Below are positions 1 to 47,369 of a stretch of 64,000 nt of DNA, in pieces (position 1 is the first letter of the stretch; the number at the start of each line of letters is the position of its first letter). The stretch spans positions 2,516,001-2,580,000 of the forward strand of contig NW_026947544.1 of NCBI RefSeq assembly GCF_034190915.1. Reading direction: 5' to 3'. Under the pieces are notes generated by a model, which was not told the DNA's origin, did not search any database, and saw only the letters and a list, made by a program, of their open reading frames with translations. The DNA comes from Cavia porcellus (lineage: Eukaryota; Chordata; Mammalia; Rodentia; Caviidae). Made by a program: the position numbers and the translations under genes.

Positions 1-2165
1 ATTATATCTAAGAGTCTTTCAATGGAGTTTAGGGGGTCTTCTATGTAGAGTATCATGTCATCTGTAAACAATGATAATTTAACTTCTTCTTTTCCTATCT
101 TTATCCCTTTTATTTCTCTCTCTTGTCTAATTGCGCGGGCTAGTACTTCCAGTACTATATTAAATAGTAGTGATGATAAAGGACATCTTTGTCTTTTGCC
201 TGATTTTAAAGTAAAGGCTTTCAATTTTTGGCCATTTAGTATGATGCTGGCTATTGGTGTGTCTTAAAGGTCTTTTATTATAATGAGGTAAAGACCATCT
301 ATTCCAATTTTCTGTAAAATCTTATCATGAATGAATGTTGGACCTTATTGAAGGCTTTTTCTGCATCTACAGAAATGATCCTGTGATTCTTACTTTTGGC
401 TTTATTGATATGGTGGATTACATGTATTGATTTACGTATGTTGAACGATCCTTGCATTCCTGGGATCAATCCCACTTGGTCATGGTGTATAATCTTCTTG
501 ATGATTTGCTGCATCCTATTTGCCAATATTTTATTGAGGATTTTTGCGTCTGTGTTCATTAGGGGGATGGGTCTGAAGTTCTCTTTTTTAGTCGGGTCTT
601 TCTCAGGTTTCAGTACTAGAGTAATATTTGCTCCCAGGAATGACTTAGGAAGGATTGCTTCCCTTTCAATTTCATTGAATAATTTGAGAAGTGTCAGGAT
701 TTGGTCTTCTTTGTATTTCTTATAGATTTCTGCATTGAATCCATCTGGTCCTGTGCTCTTCTTTGTAGGTAAGGACTTAATTACATTTTCAATTTCATTA
801 ACAGAGATTGGGTTATTCGGCAGTTTTACATCCTCTTGATCTAGCTTTGGCACTTAATATGTTTCTAAGAATCTACCTATTTCTTCTGTGTTATCAAAAC
901 TTTGAGAGTAGAGATTTTTGAAATAGGTATTGATGATCATCTGTATTTCTGTAGCGTCTGTAGTGATTTCACCTTTTTCATTTCTTATTGCATGAGTTTG
1001 AGCTTTTTCTTCCTTTTTTTAAATAAGGTTGGGTAGGAGCTTATTGATTTTTTTTATTCTTTCAAAGAACCACGTCTTTGATTCGTTGATTCTTTTGATT
1101 GTTTTCTTTGTCTCTATTGCATTGATTTCTGCTCTGATTTTTATAATTTCCTCTCTTCTTTTGATGATAGGCTTGACTTGCTCTTTTTTTTCTAGCTGTT
1201 TGAGGTGTAGTATCAAGTCATTTATTTGTATTCGTTCTGTTTTCCTGATGCGGGAGCTCAGTGCAATAAATTTTCCTTTGAGGAAGGCTTTCATTGCATC
1301 CCACAGATTCTGGTAAGTTGTATCTGCATTTTCATTTTCTTTTAGGTATTATTTAATTTCTTCTTTAATTTGTTCTGTGGCCCACTAATTTCTCAAGAGT
1401 GTGTTATTCAGTTTTCATGTCTTTATGGGATTTTTGCAGTATCTTTTATCATTAATTTCTAATTTCAGTGCGCTCTGATGAAATAACATGCAAGGGATGA
1501 TTTCAACTCTTTTGCATTTGTTTAAGTATGTTCTGTGAGGTAATCTATGCTGTATTTTAGAGAAGGATCCATGTACTGTGGAGAAGAATGTGTATTCGGA
1601 TGTTGTTGGGTGGAACATTCTGTATATGTCTATCAAATCCATTTGTTCGCAGGTGTGATTCAGTTCTTTTATTTCTCTACTCATTTTCTGTCTGGTTAAC
1701 CTGTCCCTTGGTGTCAATGGCATATTAACATCTCCTGTTATAATTGTGTTACTGATAAGTTGAATTTTCATTTTTGTCAGCAGTTGTTTTATATAACTGG
1801 TTGTTCTGGAGTTTGGTGTATACATATTTAAGATAGTTATCTCTTCCTCTTGGAGTTTTCCCCTACTGAGAATGTAGTGATCTTCTTTGTCCTTTATGGT
1901 CATTGTTGGTTTAAAGCTCACGTTGTCTGCAAACAGAATGTCTGCTCCTGCTTTTTTTTTGGATTCCTGCTCCATGAAGTATTGTTTTCCATCCTTTGAC
2001 TTTCAGTCTGTGAGTTTCCTTCTGGGTTAGATGGGTTTCCTGTAAGCAGCATATGGTTGGATTTTGTTTCTTGATCCATTCTGCTAGTCTGTTTGTTTTG
2101 ATTGGTGCATTGAGACCATTTACATTAATGGTTATTACTGTTAAATGCTGGTTTATTGTTGACAT
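1..2165 (-). pseudogene. L1-A ORF2, endonuclease and reverse transcriptase, broken, partial
   Basis: ORF2p nicks target DNA and reverse-transcribes L1 RNA. The start is MSTINQHLTVITINVNGLNA at 2165, with endonuclease motifs NVNGLN and QETH. A second frame (1415-1975) holds the rest of the endonuclease, and 299-853 holds the fingers/palm of the reverse transcriptase, including SAEKAF-like VDAEKAF. An FTDDM motif, the L1 form of the catalytic FADD, lies near 50-60. At least three frame breaks separate these pieces, so no full-length protein is possible. The C-terminal part is beyond position 1. Confidence 0.85.
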
Positions 2166-2229
2166 GTTGTCTCTACGGTGTTTTATCTTTATCTTTCTGT
2201 TCTGTTTAATTATCTGCTTTGCTTAGTGG

Positions 2230-3236
2230 TTTTTTCCTTTGTGTATCTAAACTGTCTTTCAATATTTTTTGCAGGGTTGGCTTGGTGTTCATGAAGTTCT
2301 TCAGCTGTTCTTTGTCATGAAAGTTTCGTATTTCACCATCAATTTTGAATGATAGTTTTGCAGGGTACATCAGTCTAGGTTGGAAATCATTGTGCTTTAG
2401 GATCTGGAATACTTCACTCCATGCTCTTCTTGACTTTATTGTTTGTGCTGAGAAGCCTGCTATGATTCTGATAGGTTTCCCTTTATACGTGATATGTCTT
2501 TTCTCTCTGACAGCTTTTAATAATCTATTCTTGTGTTAGATTTCTGGGTTGGTGATTATTATATGTCTGGGTGTAGTTTTATTTTGGTTATGACTATTTG
2601 GAGTTCTGTATGCTTCACTGATCCTGAATTTGGTGTGATCGCATGCTTGGGAAATTTTCAGCTATTACTTCTCTAAATATCCTCTTGACATCCTTTATGT
2701 TGTCTCCTCCTTTTCCATTAATCCCTATCAATCTTATGTTATTTTTCTTTCCATCATCTTGCAGTTGTTGAATTGTTATTTCCTGATTCCTTGTTATTTT
2801 TAAAAGATCTTTCCTTTTCTGTTCCCCTAGCTTCAATCCTGTCTTCAAGTACTGAAATTCTATCTTCACTTTCATTGAGGCAGTTTTTACAACTTTCAGT
2901 GGAGTTTTTAATTTCCTGTATATCTCTATGCATCTGCATTATGTATTTTGTTTGTTTCTTATATTGCTCATCTAGTTCTTCCAATTTTTTATCTGTGTTT
3001 TCTTTAGATATATTCATACTCTCTTTCATTTCTTTTATCATTTCTTCTTTTACCTGGGAGATTATTTCGCATTTGAATTCCTTTAAAGCTTCCTGGAGTT
3101 GCTTGTTAATTTCAGTAGCTATTATGTCTGATATTTGAGGTGAGTGACATATATTTTTTTCTATATACATCGCTCCTAGGGTTTCTTGAGATGGGCTGGA
3201 GGTTTGAGGTTGTAATTTAGCCTTTTGTTTTGTCAT
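2230..3236 (-). pseudogene. L1-A ORF1, RNA-binding coiled-coil protein, frameshifted
   Basis: ORF1p is the trimeric nucleic-acid chaperone of L1. The N-terminus starts MTKQKAKLQPQTSSPS at 3236. About 100 residues of coiled coil follow, rich in E, K, I and L in heptads, ending near ESEDRISVLEDRIEARG. The frame then shifts: 2615-2875 holds the RNA-recognition part (NNIRLIGINGKGG, FREVIAENFPSM). The C-terminal domain runs to about 2230 without an open frame. Confidence 0.8.
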
Positions 3237-3429
3237 TTTCCTATATTTCTGTGTTGCAAGTGTTATTTGAAAGCTTCCTCAGGGACTGTTGGAAATCCAC
3301 TTCTATGTTCGCAGCTCTTGGGACTTTGACACCCAGTTACCTCAAGTCACTAGGCCTGTAGAACCAATGGCCCTCCTCTACCTGTTTAGAACTCCGTAGT
3401 TCCAGATAAGCTGGGTTTCAGGGACACTG

Positions 3430-3985
3430 TGTGCCCACCTGCTTGTTGGAAGTTCTACAGTTCTCCAAGTGCAGCCTGAATAGGGAGGTGGATGTAGATG
3501 CCTCACACCCACTTATGCACTTCCCTGCATTTGGAATTCTGGAGGGTCCCGAACAGTTTGGGCTTTGGGCAGAGTGTGCTGAGCACTTACCGCCGGCTGC
3601 TTGGCCTCTGTAACTTGAGATGCTCACCTGCTTGCTGAAATATCCACAGTCCCTCAGACACACGGGGAGGCGGATGTAGGTGCCCCACATCCACCCAGCC
3701 CTTCCTCTGCACCCAGATTGTGTGGTGCAGGAGACCCAAATAGGCTGGGCTCCGGGGATAGGTTGTGCATGCCAATTTTCTGGAAACTCCACAGTTTTCC
3801 AAGGCAGCTGCAATGGGGAGGTGGATGTAGATGCCTCAAACCCACTTATCCACTTCACTACACCGGGAACCCTGGAGGGTCCCGAACAGTCTGGGCTTTG
3901 GGCAGAGTGCACTGAGCACTTTCTGCAGGTCGCGGAGCCTCTGGAAACTGTGATGCTCCCCTGCTTGCTGAGATAGCCACAGTCT
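3430..3985 (-). repeat. Monomer-like tandem repeats in the L1-A 5'UTR
   Basis: The motif gggaggtggatgtagatgcc occurs at 3483 and 3816, with a diverged copy near 3664. The motif cctgcttgctgaaatatcca near 3626 recurs about 332 bp later with minor changes. The phrase gagggtcccgaacagt also occurs twice. This gives a period of about 333 bp built from two diverged halves, the arrangement of a monomeric L1 promoter like those of mouse L1. Confidence 0.7.
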
Positions 3986-4085
3986 TTTTCGTTTGTTTTT
4001 TTTTTTTATTGGTACCAGTGATGGAACTCACAACTGCCTGCTTACAAGGCATGCGCTTATGCCGCTGAGCTAAATCCCCAGCCCC
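3985..4085 (-). mobile_element. ID SINE (tRNA-derived), antisense
   Basis: On the minus strand it begins ggggctggggatttagctca and ends with a 12-13 nt A tail. Pol III box A (TAGCTCAGCGG) and a box B-like gagttccatcac are present. It is inserted in the L1-A 5'UTR. Confidence 0.88.
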
Positions 4086-5674
4086 TCTCTGTTTACTTTT
4101 ATTTACCAGGCTTTGTTCTTTTTCACAGCCTGGTTGTCCAGCTAATTGGTGCTCCTTCTTCCCTTTGTCTGTGGGGATAGGAAACAGAGAGTAGGCTTTG
4201 GAGTTGCCAGGTTACCCTGCACAGGGTGCTGAATCAATAAATATGCAGTCTAAAAAATGTGAACACTTAATAGCATACATATCAGAAACCATATTCTTAT
4301 GGAGATTAAGTTAGCTCATACTGATAATAATTACTAGAATGGTTGATTTCACTGAGTTATGTCAATTAGTTATGTTGATATTGACTCAATTCATTATTAA
4401 TGACTAGCTTATTTTATGAGTACAGCTAAGCATTTTTGAGGAGTTTATCATAGCTGACTAGTTAGGCCTAATTCCTCAAGAACTTTAGGAAAATCTAACA
4501 CCAATACTATTATTCAAACTCTAATGACATAGGAAGAGAAACAGTTATTCTTGGGTCACACATAATCCTGAGTCCAAAACAATAAAGAAACTCAGCCAAA
4601 GAAGTAAGTTAACAGCCAGTCTCTTTACTGAAGGTCTGTCTGAAAATTTATCAATAAGGTATTGGCAAGTAAAATGCAGCAAATCATCAAGAAGGGCATA
4701 CATCATGAATACGTGGGATTTATTCCATACATGGAGGAATTGTTCACATATGCAGATCTGTAAGTATACCACAGAAAATAGAAGAAAAACAAACAAACAA
4801 ATCACATGATCATCTCAGTAGATTCAGAAAAAACATTTGGAGAATCCAACATCCATTCACCATAAAATTCTTAAAAAAGTAGATTTGAAAGGTTTTCATT
4901 TTAATTGGATAAACCCATCTATGACAGATCATTGACCAACATAGTGTAGAAAATCTGAAAGTTTTCCCTCTCAAATTAGGAATAGGTGTGTCTGTTATCA
5001 CCACTATATTTCAATGTAGTTCTGAAAACGTAAGTCAGAGATTCTTATTTGGAAGTTGCATGATCCTCTACATTGCTGACTCAAAAAACTCCCTCTAAAG
5101 AGTGCTAGAATTAACAAACAAATTCACTAGCACAGCAAGACAAATATTCAACACTCCAAAACCAGTGGTCTTTCTGCTTTCATAAAAGCATCAAGAAAAA
5201 TTAAATACTAAGAAATTGTCCGTAGCAAGGTAGTAAGAGAGCTGTACAAGGAAAACCACAAATCCTTGGTAAAGAGATCAAAGGGGACATCAGAAGTGGA
5301 AACATATTCCCTGCTGTTGGGCAGGCAAAATTAATATAGGCAAAATAGCTTTACTTCCAAAATCACCATACCGATAAAATGCCGTCCCAATCAAAATATT
5401 GATAAAGTTCTTCACAAAACTGGAGAAAGTGGTCCTAGCATTCATATGGCACCGGAAGAGAACTAGAACAGCAAAAATGATTCTGGGTAACTTGACCAAT
5501 GCAGGGAGCATCACAATCTAGTACTTGCAGTTATACTACAGAGCTACATTGATTAAAAATAGCAGAACATTTGCCAAAAAAACCAAACAAACAAACAAAC
5601 AAACAAAAAATCCAGCAGACTTGTGGGTCACTGGAAGGTAACAGAAATGAATTGAGTAATATTTAGCTAGCTTC

Positions 5675-5777
5675 GGCTGGGTATTTAGCTCAGCGGCATA
5701 AGCGCCTGCCTTGCAAGCAGGCAGTCGTGAGTTTGATCCCTGGTACCGATAAAAATGAAAAAGACAAAAAAAAAAAA
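5675..5777 (+). mobile_element. ID SINE with target-site duplication
   Basis: A full-length ID element with box A TAGCTCAGCGG, the tgccttgcaagcagg stem and box B-like gagtttgatcc, ending in an A-rich tail. It is flanked by ttagctagctt (5663-5673) and ttagctatctt (5778-5788), an 11-bp duplication with one mismatch. Confidence 0.92.
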
Positions 5778-6192
5778 TTAGCTATCTTACTTTTGGCAAA
5801 AGTGCCAGGTCCTTTTTGCTAGATGAAAGATAGATTTTTTACCCAATTCTACTGGAAAAACTGGCTTTCTATATGTTCGACATTTTGAGGATTGAGTCTA
5901 GATCCATTTCTCTTACTATGTGCTATGCTAAAATCAGAATGGGTCAAAGATCTCAGTATTAAATTGAAATACTTACTTTGCTTGAATACCATGTAAATGG
6001 ATAAAACAAGCATAGGCAAAGAATTTCAGAGCAGAATCCCAGTTAAACAAAAAATAATGGAAATATTTAATAGCTGGGTCATATCACATTTCTGCATAGC
6101 AAAGAAAGCCAACAGAATGAAAACATGATTAGCAGAGTGGGAAAATTTTTTGCCACTTCAAAAATTAGAACTCAGAAAATAAGACCTCTAGA

Positions 6193-6420
6193 GCTGGGCT
6201 TGGTGGCACCCGCCTGTAATCCCAGCATTGGGGAGGTTGGAAGGAGGATCATTATGAGTTCAAGACCAGTCTCAAGGTACAAAGTGAGATCAAGGCCAGC
6301 CTGATATACATAGCAAGACCCTGTCTCAAAAAGACTTTCTCCTTGTCTAGCAAGTGTGAGATCATGAGTTTTATCCCTAATTCCAACAAAACAAAACAAA
6401 ACCAAACCAAAAACTCCAAA
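6193..6420 (+). mobile_element. B1-ID composite SINE
   Basis: The left part is a B1 (gctgggcttggtggcacccg, cctgtaatcccagcattggg, ending gaccctgtctcaaaaa). It continues into an ID-like half (cttgtctagcaagtgtgaga, gttttatccctaattcc) and one shared A/C-rich tail. This B1-dID layout is known from squirrel-, dormouse- and beaver-related rodents. Confidence 0.75.
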
Positions 6421-7482
6421 AAATCCTCTCCCCCCACAAATGAGCCCTCCTTTCAACTTGAAAGTGAGTCAAAAATAGGCCTCTGATATGAATAAGGAAT
6501 TTTCAGATAAAGAAGTTCAAGAAGTACTTGAAAAATGTTCAACATCACAGGTCATTTGAGAAATGCAAATTAAAAGAATAATGAAATTATAGTTTACTCC
6601 ATGAAGAGTGGCTATGATCACGAATTCCAATAGTAATAAATGTTGATAAGGCTATAGGGGAACAGTAATTCTTCTTCATTGTTGATGGAAGTGAAAACTG
6701 TAATACCAGGATGGGGAAATTAATATAGAGTCCTCAAAGAACTAAAAGTAGAAGTAGAAATTTGGCAGAGCTATTGTTCTGGTAGGTATCTTCCCCCAAA
6801 TGTATCACTTCTATAATAGTGCAATGACACATGGATACCTCTGTCTATAGCAGTGCAATTCAAAATACCTAAATTTTGGAAAAAATCTAAGTGCCCGTCG
6901 TTGAATGAGTAAAGGAAATGTAATATTAATGTACCTTGCAGTGCTATTTAATTATAAGGTAAGAAAAACTTGAGTCATTTGTAGAAGAATGAGTGTACCT
7001 TGACAACATAGTGTTGTATGAATTCAGACAAAAATTAAGTATCACGTGGTGTTTCTTACATGAAAAATTCAATCTATAAGAAAGTACAAAGTAAAAGACT
7101 AACAATAGGGATACACATGAAAGAAAAACTATCATGGTCCAGCATAGCCCATATATCTAAAAGTGCATCATCATTTAATATAATTGTCTTACGTGATTGT
7201 TATGTTTTTTGGCACATTAGTCTTGGTAATAATTATCATTGACTTGTTAGAGACATAAAAGAAATAAATGAAACTGATACTGGCAAAAAAAAAAGATTAA
7301 AAAAAAAGAAGTGAGATATATTATACACATATGCCAGTTCCCAATAATGAATATAATTAGAATGTAGTACAGTCATATGCTAACAAATTAAAAAATAAAT
7401 AACTTTTTAAAAGTTGTCATTCTTAATTATTTCAATTGCTGAAAATCACATTTTGTCCTGAAAGTTGAAAATTTGTCAAAGC

Positions 7483-7640
7483 TTGGTATGTTGACATGTG
7501 GAATCCCAGCACTTGGGAGGCTGAATTAGGAGGCTCTCTGTGAGTTTGAGGTCCAAGAGGACTACAAAGTGAGTTTGAGGGCAGTCTGAATTGCAGAGTG
7601 AAACCTTGTTTTAGAAAGCCAGCCAGCCAGCCAGCCAGGA
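7483..7640 (+). mobile_element. B1 SINE followed by (CCAG)n
   Basis: B1 is recognisable by gaatcccagcacttgggagg, gtgagtttgagg and tgaaaccttgttt. It ends in a short tetranucleotide run, agccagccagccagcc, at 7618-7640. Confidence 0.75.
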
Positions 7641-8569
7641 AGCAAGCAAGAGAAGGAGAGAAGGAAAAGACATTTTCCAGAATATTTCATAGAGCATTTT
7701 ACAGAGTTAACTAAATTAAAAATATCCTGGTGGCAATTTTCCTCTAAGTAGTATACATAATACAGATGTCAAATATACCTCTTTTTTGGGTCCTAATTTA
7801 TTATTGTATTTTAGAATTGTAATATCTGATGTTTTCACTGTTTATACACAGTTCCAAAAGGTCCACATTGTTAGGTTTATGTATAATTAAGTTAAAGCCA
7901 TAAATGTTTTACTTTTTAATTCCCGTACTTTATTTTTGTAAGTTTACACATTTTAAAAGAACATTTATATTTTAAGTATATGTTTAAATAAAGATTATTT
8001 GATATAGCTTTATAGGTTTTAAGTGACCTAAATTTTAGTGATATTGAGGAATTAGTAAAAGCAGTTATGTTTGATTCATGTTACTACATAGTATTATCAT
8101 TTCATAAAATTATCTAATAAGCTTTTAATGAAGTTCATATTAGTAATAAATTCCATGTTCTAAAAAAAACTCAACTTTCCATAATTTAAAAGATGAAGTA
8201 GGCAAACCATGTCTTTTTTATCATTTTTGAAGTTTAATGTCTTTTCTACTCAAAGATAGAAAATTTAGTGGATTTTTTTTTTGTTATTTGGAATTTTAAT
8301 ATTTTTTAATATTAGTGTTTTAATATCTTGAACACTTCATGGATGAAATAAAATCTTCCTCTTTCAATTTTCACTATTTCATGAAAATATTTTGTAATAT
8401 TTCACATTTCAACAAGTTGTAAATTGTAATAACTTTATTTGAGTGCTAAGTTTAGTTGTGCATTGTAGTTTCAGTATCTTATTGAGGACCTTGGGAGGCT
8501 GAACTAGAAATACGTATCCTTTTGCAACTATGAATTTAATGTATTAATATTTTCATTTTCTTCTTACAG
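7641..8569. other. Intron sequence, no recognised feature
   Basis: Very AT-rich sequence leading to the acceptor of Uty exon A at 8570. I see no exon, SINE or L1 signature that I can support. Confidence 0.6.
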
Positions 8570-44456
<35,887 letters not shown>

Positions 44457-44811
44457 GTAAAAGACTAGCTTTATGTCAGCTTTTATGACATAGTTTATAC
44501 TTATTTGGTTTAGATTATTTTGAGAAAAATAAGGCATAAAAATGTAAAGAGTGGCTTTTGTGTTTGAGGACTGACTTTAAGAAACAATTATTTGAGAATT
44601 TGAAGCACTTACTTTTTTGAAGCTATTACTGCATGGTAACAGTTGGTGTGCTTAAATGTGCTGACTTAACCAATTTCAGTATAAGATATATGCGTTCTTA
44701 AATTCTGTTAGACAGTATGAAAATAAAAGAACTACAGAACCAAAGCTTTACAGTTCCCGCAAATCCAGCTGCTAATTATTAAGGCATTACAACCTCATGT
44801 TGGGTGGGTGG
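44457..44811. other. Uty intron after exon J, first part
   Basis: No recognised feature up to the B1. Confidence 0.5.
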
Positions 44812-44957
44812 TGCTTTTTAAGACAGGGTCTCACTATGCAGTTCAGACTGGCTCTGAGCTCATTTTGTATTCCAGGATGATCTTGAACTTGCAATGATCA
44901 TCCTGCCTCAGCCTTCCAAGTGCTGGGATTACAGGGGAACACCACCACGCCCTGGTC
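44812..44957 (-). mobile_element. B1 SINE, antisense
   Basis: aagacagggtctcactatgc, gatcttgaacttgcaatgat, gcctcagccttccaagtgct and gggattacagg give a clear reversed B1. Confidence 0.9.
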
Positions 44958-45854
44958 CATAGCCAATTTTTTAGTCTTTGATCAACTCAGATTTTGAACA
45001 CTGTGATGGTGGAAAAGTGAAAGACATTCAGTAGCAAGAATATTTTGAATTTTGCTTATTCCTTGGAGTAGCAGTGTGCCGTTTACTAGTCACTTGTAAA
45101 ACTGGGCAGCAGTGGTAGCTCACAGACCCTGTCATGAATCCTGAGGTTAAACCACCAGTTCTTTACAATGAACTGGGTTGATTTCTGGTGTTTTTTTTGG
45201 ATACTGTTTTTCATTAAAATTTTGTATTCTGTCCTGCTTGTAGACTGTCTTATCACCTGTACTCATGCAGTCATTTGACTTTTAATTTTATGCACCCAAT
45301 ACATTACATAAGCTAATCAGCAATTTTTTATAAAATAGACTTTATATTAGATGATGTTGCCCCACTGTATGCTAATATAGGTGTTACGCACATAGTTTGT
45401 GAAGGTTAGGCTACGCTGAGCCACGATGCTGAGTAAGCCATGAAGCTGAGTAAGCAAAAAGGATTAAATGACATTCCAGTTCACCGTATGTTTAACTGAG
45501 GATGGGGCGGGGCAACAGGGTATAACCTCATCCTAAGGCAGGGAATATTTGTATATGGGAGTAACAACGTTTGCAGCTACCCCTGAATTTTGTTGAATTC
45601 ACCAGATATTAAGCATTCATTCTTGTTGGAGAGAAAGGCTGCTAAAGTTCCAGTATCCATGAGTTACAGTAAAATGTGACCTGAACTGTAAGCAACAAAT
45701 GCCTTAGGAGGGCTCAGATATTGAAGATGCAGACTACTGAAGAAACTACTGTTGAAGAAAGAGAAAGGGCAGATAAAGTGCAGGTAGAACACTTTAGTCT
45801 TTATAAGGGCTTTATAGAGCTGAATGGAAAGTAGAGCCATTAAAGTTTTGAGGT
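44958..45854. other. Uty intron sequence, possible ancient repeats
   Basis: 45085-45185 may be a very old B1. 45400-45560 has the feel of an old dispersed mammalian repeat that I cannot name. No exon seen. Confidence 0.35.
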
Positions 45855-46035
45855 AGGAGCCCAGGGAATCAGTGCTGAAAAAGGCAGAAGCAGGAAGATT
45901 CCCAATTTGGAGTTTCTCTAGTTCAAGTCCTGCCAGGAGCTAATAAGACCCTGTCCAAGGTTAACAAATAAAAATAAGGGTCAGTGATACAGTTTGGTGG
46001 TAGAATGCTCCTGGTTTAGACCACCGGTATCAAAC
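45855..46035 (+). mobile_element. B1-ID composite SINE, old
   Basis: aaggcagaagcaggaagatt, agttcaagtcctgccaggag and aagaccctgtc (B1), then agggtcagtgatacagtttg and gtggtagaatgctcctggtt (ID half). Confidence 0.65.
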
Positions 46036-46109
46036 TTCTGGAAACTTTTTATATATTGCTGTTGATTCATGGATTGGATTTCTTTTAGAACTGAGGAAAG
46101 TTAAACAGA

Positions 46110-46620
46110 AAGGATAAAAATTCCCCATTCCTCCACCTCTGCGTTTCACCCTTCATTAACTTCTTGCAATATTGTACATTTTCTGGGATTAACATCAATT
46201 GTATTGGACATCAGTGGGATTGGAGTTCAGTTTATCGGGTCTTCCTTTTATGTATTGTGCTTCTGCTGTTCTACTGAAAAAGTCATTTCCAAATCCAAGA
46301 TATTGAAATGTCCTCCTATTTTGTCTTCCGGGAAGTTCGTAGTCCTGCATTTAGGTATATGACCCATTTTAATGTGCTTTTTGTAGAAGATCTGTGGGTA
46401 GTAGTTTTATTTGGCTTTCGGCTTTTGGAGTGGAAGCAGTAGAGAGTTCTGTTGCTCCAGTGTTATTTGTTGAAAGGACCATCTTGTTCCACTGTATTCC
46501 ATTTGTTCCTTTCTCAAAGATCATTAGCTGTAGTTATATGTGTCTGTTTCTGGACCCAGTTTGCAGAATTCAACTTTATTTAGATTACATACTTTTCCCT
46601 ATGTGAAATATAGGAACTTG
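46110..46620 (-). mobile_element. Ancient LINE-1 fragment, antisense
   Basis: ORF2 C-terminal landmarks in antisense: ttaggtatatgacccatttt, ccagtgttatttgttgaaag, ttcctttctcaaagatcatt. Very diverged. Confidence 0.65.
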
Positions 46621-46761
46621 CATTATAAAATTGTACATCACAAAGTTTACCAAACTTTTGATTACAAGTTATATAACACACATATAAGTATATGTGTGAA
46701 CATCATAGTTAATAGTAATAACAGCCTTTCATTTCTGATATTAGACATAGTCTTCCATTTT

Positions 46762-46780
46762 GTGTGTGTGTGTGTTTGTA

Positions 46781-46814
<34 letters not shown>
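46762..46814. repeat. (TG)n microsatellite
   Basis: TG repeats with TTTGTATGCG interruption, then about 14 TG units. Confidence 0.95.
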
Positions 46815-46816
<2 letters not shown>

Positions 46817-47369
46817 CAGCTAGATTGCTATAGCTTCCATTAATCAAGAAAAACAGCCTATGGTTTTGCTGATTCTTCTATTGATTTTCTATTTCATTTC
46901 ACTTATTATGCTTCACTTTTACTACTAATTTGCTTTCTGTGGGTGAAGCTGACTTTTTTTAAGTGTGCTATGATGAACAATTATATTGGCAATTTTTTTA
47001 TTCTCAAACTTTAAAAAAAAGTAGATGAAAACCTCATTTCCTTTTAGTGTGAACTAGATGCTAGAATTATAATTGGAATTATAATTATAATTATCATGGA
47101 TGGGCATGTCTGGCTAATTAACAAGCACATTGCCTTCCTTAGGCATCAAATTTTATGATAAGACTAAATAGTAGGCACATTACACTTTTCCGGAGTACAG
47201 GTATACTCTGTGTCTTCCCTAAGTGAGTGAATAGATCTCCTGAAATTTATTCCTTTCATTCATTATAACCATGTGCCCCTTGACTAACATCTACCCCACT
47301 ACATCTCCCTCCAATTCATCTCTGCCTCTGATAATCACACCCTACTCTTCTGTCCTAGGAGATGAAGTT
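46815..47369. other. Uty intron sequence
   Basis: A small AT repeat (attataattataatta) at about 47065-47096. Otherwise nothing is assigned. Confidence 0.45.

Larger units (their letters stand above)
1..4240 (-). mobile_element. LINE-1 (L1-A), antisense, 3' part cut by window edge
   Basis: Read on the minus strand this gives a 5'UTR (about 3240-4240), ORF1 (about 2230-3236) and the first two-thirds of ORF2 (2165 down to 1). It is one of the younger L1s here: the ORF pieces are long, although broken. The 5'UTR contains tandem monomer-like units at 3430-3985, and an ID SINE interrupts it at about 3985-4085. The 5' limit near 4240 is estimated from loss of L1-like GC-rich sequence. Confidence 0.85.
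4560..7300 (+). mobile_element. Old LINE-1 3' part, sense, with nested SINEs
   Basis: Decayed ORF2 is recognisable from about 4640 (caaatcatcaagaagggcat, then aaatcaatccc-type RT sequence) through the thumb and C-terminal region (about 5280-5570, 5790-6180) to the 3'UTR (6480-7260), with an A-rich tail at 7285-7312. No frame is open beyond about 90 codons. An ID at 5675 and a B1-ID at 6193 interrupt it. Confidence 0.8.

Noticed and set aside
3418..3976. Overlapping ORFs up to 164 codons with internally repeated peptides
   Set aside because: The peptide repeats simply mirror the monomer repeats of the L1-A 5'UTR.
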